A DNA stretch of 25,961 nucleotides from the NCBI GenBank assembly GCA_030626365.1, contig DAOUPC010000002.1, positions 1 to 25,961 on the forward strand. The letters are read 5' to 3'. Positions 25,150 through 25,961 of this stretch are shown here, one piece after another. The notes beneath the pieces were generated by a model. It ran no database searches. It was not told where the DNA came from and saw only the letters and a list, made by a program, of their open reading frames with translations. Every line of letters starts with the position of its first letter. The stretch's first letter is position 1. A program made the position numbers and the translations under genes. Source of the stretch: Paracoccaceae bacterium (GTDB lineage Bacteria > Pseudomonadota > Alphaproteobacteria > Rhodobacterales > Rhodobacteraceae).

Positions 25150-25411
25150 GAGGGGCCTCCACCCTTGATACATGTATTGATCCTGACCTTTAGGCGATTG
25201 ATCTTTGCGCTTCAAGGGTGCTGCCGCTTTCCGTGGCCTGGTCAAATATGGATTGGCCTGATTGCGTTTGGTGCCCTGCAATGGTTAAGCAATGGCAGGA
25301 ACGTGATTCAACTGGCCTGTGTCCCGGTTCAGTACAGGGTCAGAAACAGGGTCCAAAACCCCGAGTGATCACGGTGTGAAACGGCGTGAAACGGTGCGAA
25401 AAGGAAACAAC
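25150..25411. promoter_or_regulatory. fabI / pdxH divergent intergenic region
   Basis: This 262-base gap must hold the promoters of fabI (-) and pdxH (+). For fabI, TTGAAG and TAAAGG with a 17-base spacer on the minus strand (about 25215-25187) are a weak candidate. A 10-bp palindrome ATACATGTAT (25168-25177) lies 19 bases from the fabI start. Toward pdxH there are the palindrome GTGATCAC (25365-25372), the direct repeats GCAATGG (25278, 25289) and ACAGGGTC (25334, 25346), and three tandem 10-mers (25371-25400). No gene was recognised. Confidence 0.4.
25371..25400 (+). repeat. three tandem 10-bp repeats before the pdxH ribosome site
   Basis: ACGGTGTGAA, ACGGCGTGAA and ACGGTGCGAA follow one another exactly in phase and run straight into AAGGAAA (25401-25407), the pdxH ribosome site. 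The variation is confined to two positions. Their role is unknown. Confidence 0.65.
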
Positions 25412-25961
25412 ATGCAGGACCGTAGTGGGATATTTGCCGGGGATGATCCGTTCGAGATTGCCCAAAGGTGGCTGGCCGAGGCCGAAAAAACCGAACCGAA
25501 TGATGCCAACACCATCGCCCTTGCCACGGTGGACGCAGATGGCATGCCCAATGCGCGCATGGTGTTGTTGAAGGAAATCGAACCGTCGGCGTTCGTGTTC
25601 TATACCAATTACAAAAGTGCCAAGGCGCAAGAACTGGACAGCGCCGGCAAGGCGGGTTTCGTGATGCACTGGAAATCCCTGCGCCGGCAGGTCCGCGCGC
25701 GCGGGCTGATCAGCCGCGAGAACGGGCCACAGGCGGATGCCTATTATGCCTCGCGCTCTCTTAAAAGTCGTCTGGGGGCGTGGGCGTCGGAACAATCCCA
25801 GCCACTTTCCAGCCGCGCCGCCCTGGTGGCCGAGGTGGCCCGTATCACGGCGCACCACGGGATAAACCCCGCCCGCCCGCCGTTCTGGGGTGGCTACCGA
25901 CTGATTCCAACCGAGATCGAGTTTTGGGCCGATGGACCATTTCGGTTGCATGACAGGTTTC
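25412..25961 (+). CDS. pdxH: pyridoxamine 5'-phosphate oxidase (3' partial)
   Basis: The FMN enzyme that oxidises pyridoxamine or pyridoxine phosphate to pyridoxal phosphate. The window cuts it after 183 codons, leaving perhaps 15-20 missing. Visible signatures are the N-terminal dimer region FEIAQRWLAEA, the FMN-site segments NARMVLLKE and FYTNYKSAKAQEL, FVMHWKSLRRQVRARG, and the C-terminal PFWGGYRL with IEFW and RLHDR. ATG 25412 follows AAGGAAA. It is divergent from fabI. Confidence 0.95.
   Translation, partial: MQDRSGIFAGDDPFEIAQRWLAEAEKTEPNDANTIALATVDADGMPNARMVLLKEIEPSAFVFYTNYKSAKAQELDSAGKAGFVMHWKSLRRQVRARGLISRENGPQADAYYASRSLKSRLGAWASEQSQPLSSRAALVAEVARITAHHGINPARPPFWGGYRLIPTEIEFWADGPFRLHDRF

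Overview
This window is a piece of a GC-rich alphaproteobacterial chromosome, most likely from a Rhodobacterales (roseobacter-type) organism. That placement is an inference. It rests on the order dgt-like, argS, SPOR protein, nagZ, scpA, scpB, on a form II cox gene cluster with its maturation genes, and on the FabI, Gpt and PdxH sequence types. It also rests on a hairpin-plus-tail intergenic repeat that I recall as common in Rhodobacteraceae. No tRNA, rRNA, CRISPR array, insertion sequence or phage gene was seen.

Layout. Bases 1-6631 (+) are a tight housekeeping run: the end of an HD-domain dNTP triphosphohydrolase, argS, a membrane-anchored SPOR protein, nagZ, scpA and scpB, the last four overlapping or nearly so. 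Bases 6700-7616 (+) hold a small basic protein of unknown function and an exported thioredoxin-like protein. Bases 7644-9756 (-) hold a two-gene accessory pair: a family 2 glycosyltransferase and an unnamed protein with a hydrolase-like but serine-less elbow.

Bases 9913-18236 (+) form one functional block for a molybdenum hydroxylase of the carbon-monoxide dehydrogenase family. A MoxR-type AAA+ ATPase (coxD), a VWA protein (coxE), an XdhC-type protein and a molybdopterin-binding protein precede the small (FeS), large (molybdenum) and medium (FAD) subunits, coxS-coxL-coxM. The large subunit carries the AYRGAGR motif of form II (BMS-type) enzymes, so its physiological substrate is uncertain. 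Two copies of an intergenic hairpin repeat, in opposite orientation, lie inside the block. A tandem 14-bp repeat lies in the leader of coxS. The block ends at a clear intrinsic terminator.

Bases 18396-25149 (-) read the other way: pdxH-divergent fabI and gpt, then a class I aminotransferase, a PpiD-like periplasmic foldase, trpE and infC. infC ends in its own terminator, facing that of the cox block. infC has no ATG, GTG or TTG codon from which a full-length IF-3 could be made and appears to start at AUA. The window ends inside pdxH (+).

The least ordinary observations are the AUA start and tandem-repeat leader of infC, the composite hairpins inside the cox cluster, the repeat-bearing coxS leader, a molybdopterin-binding protein that seems to lack its usual nucleotidyltransferase partner domain, and the glycosyltransferase/pseudo-hydrolase pair.
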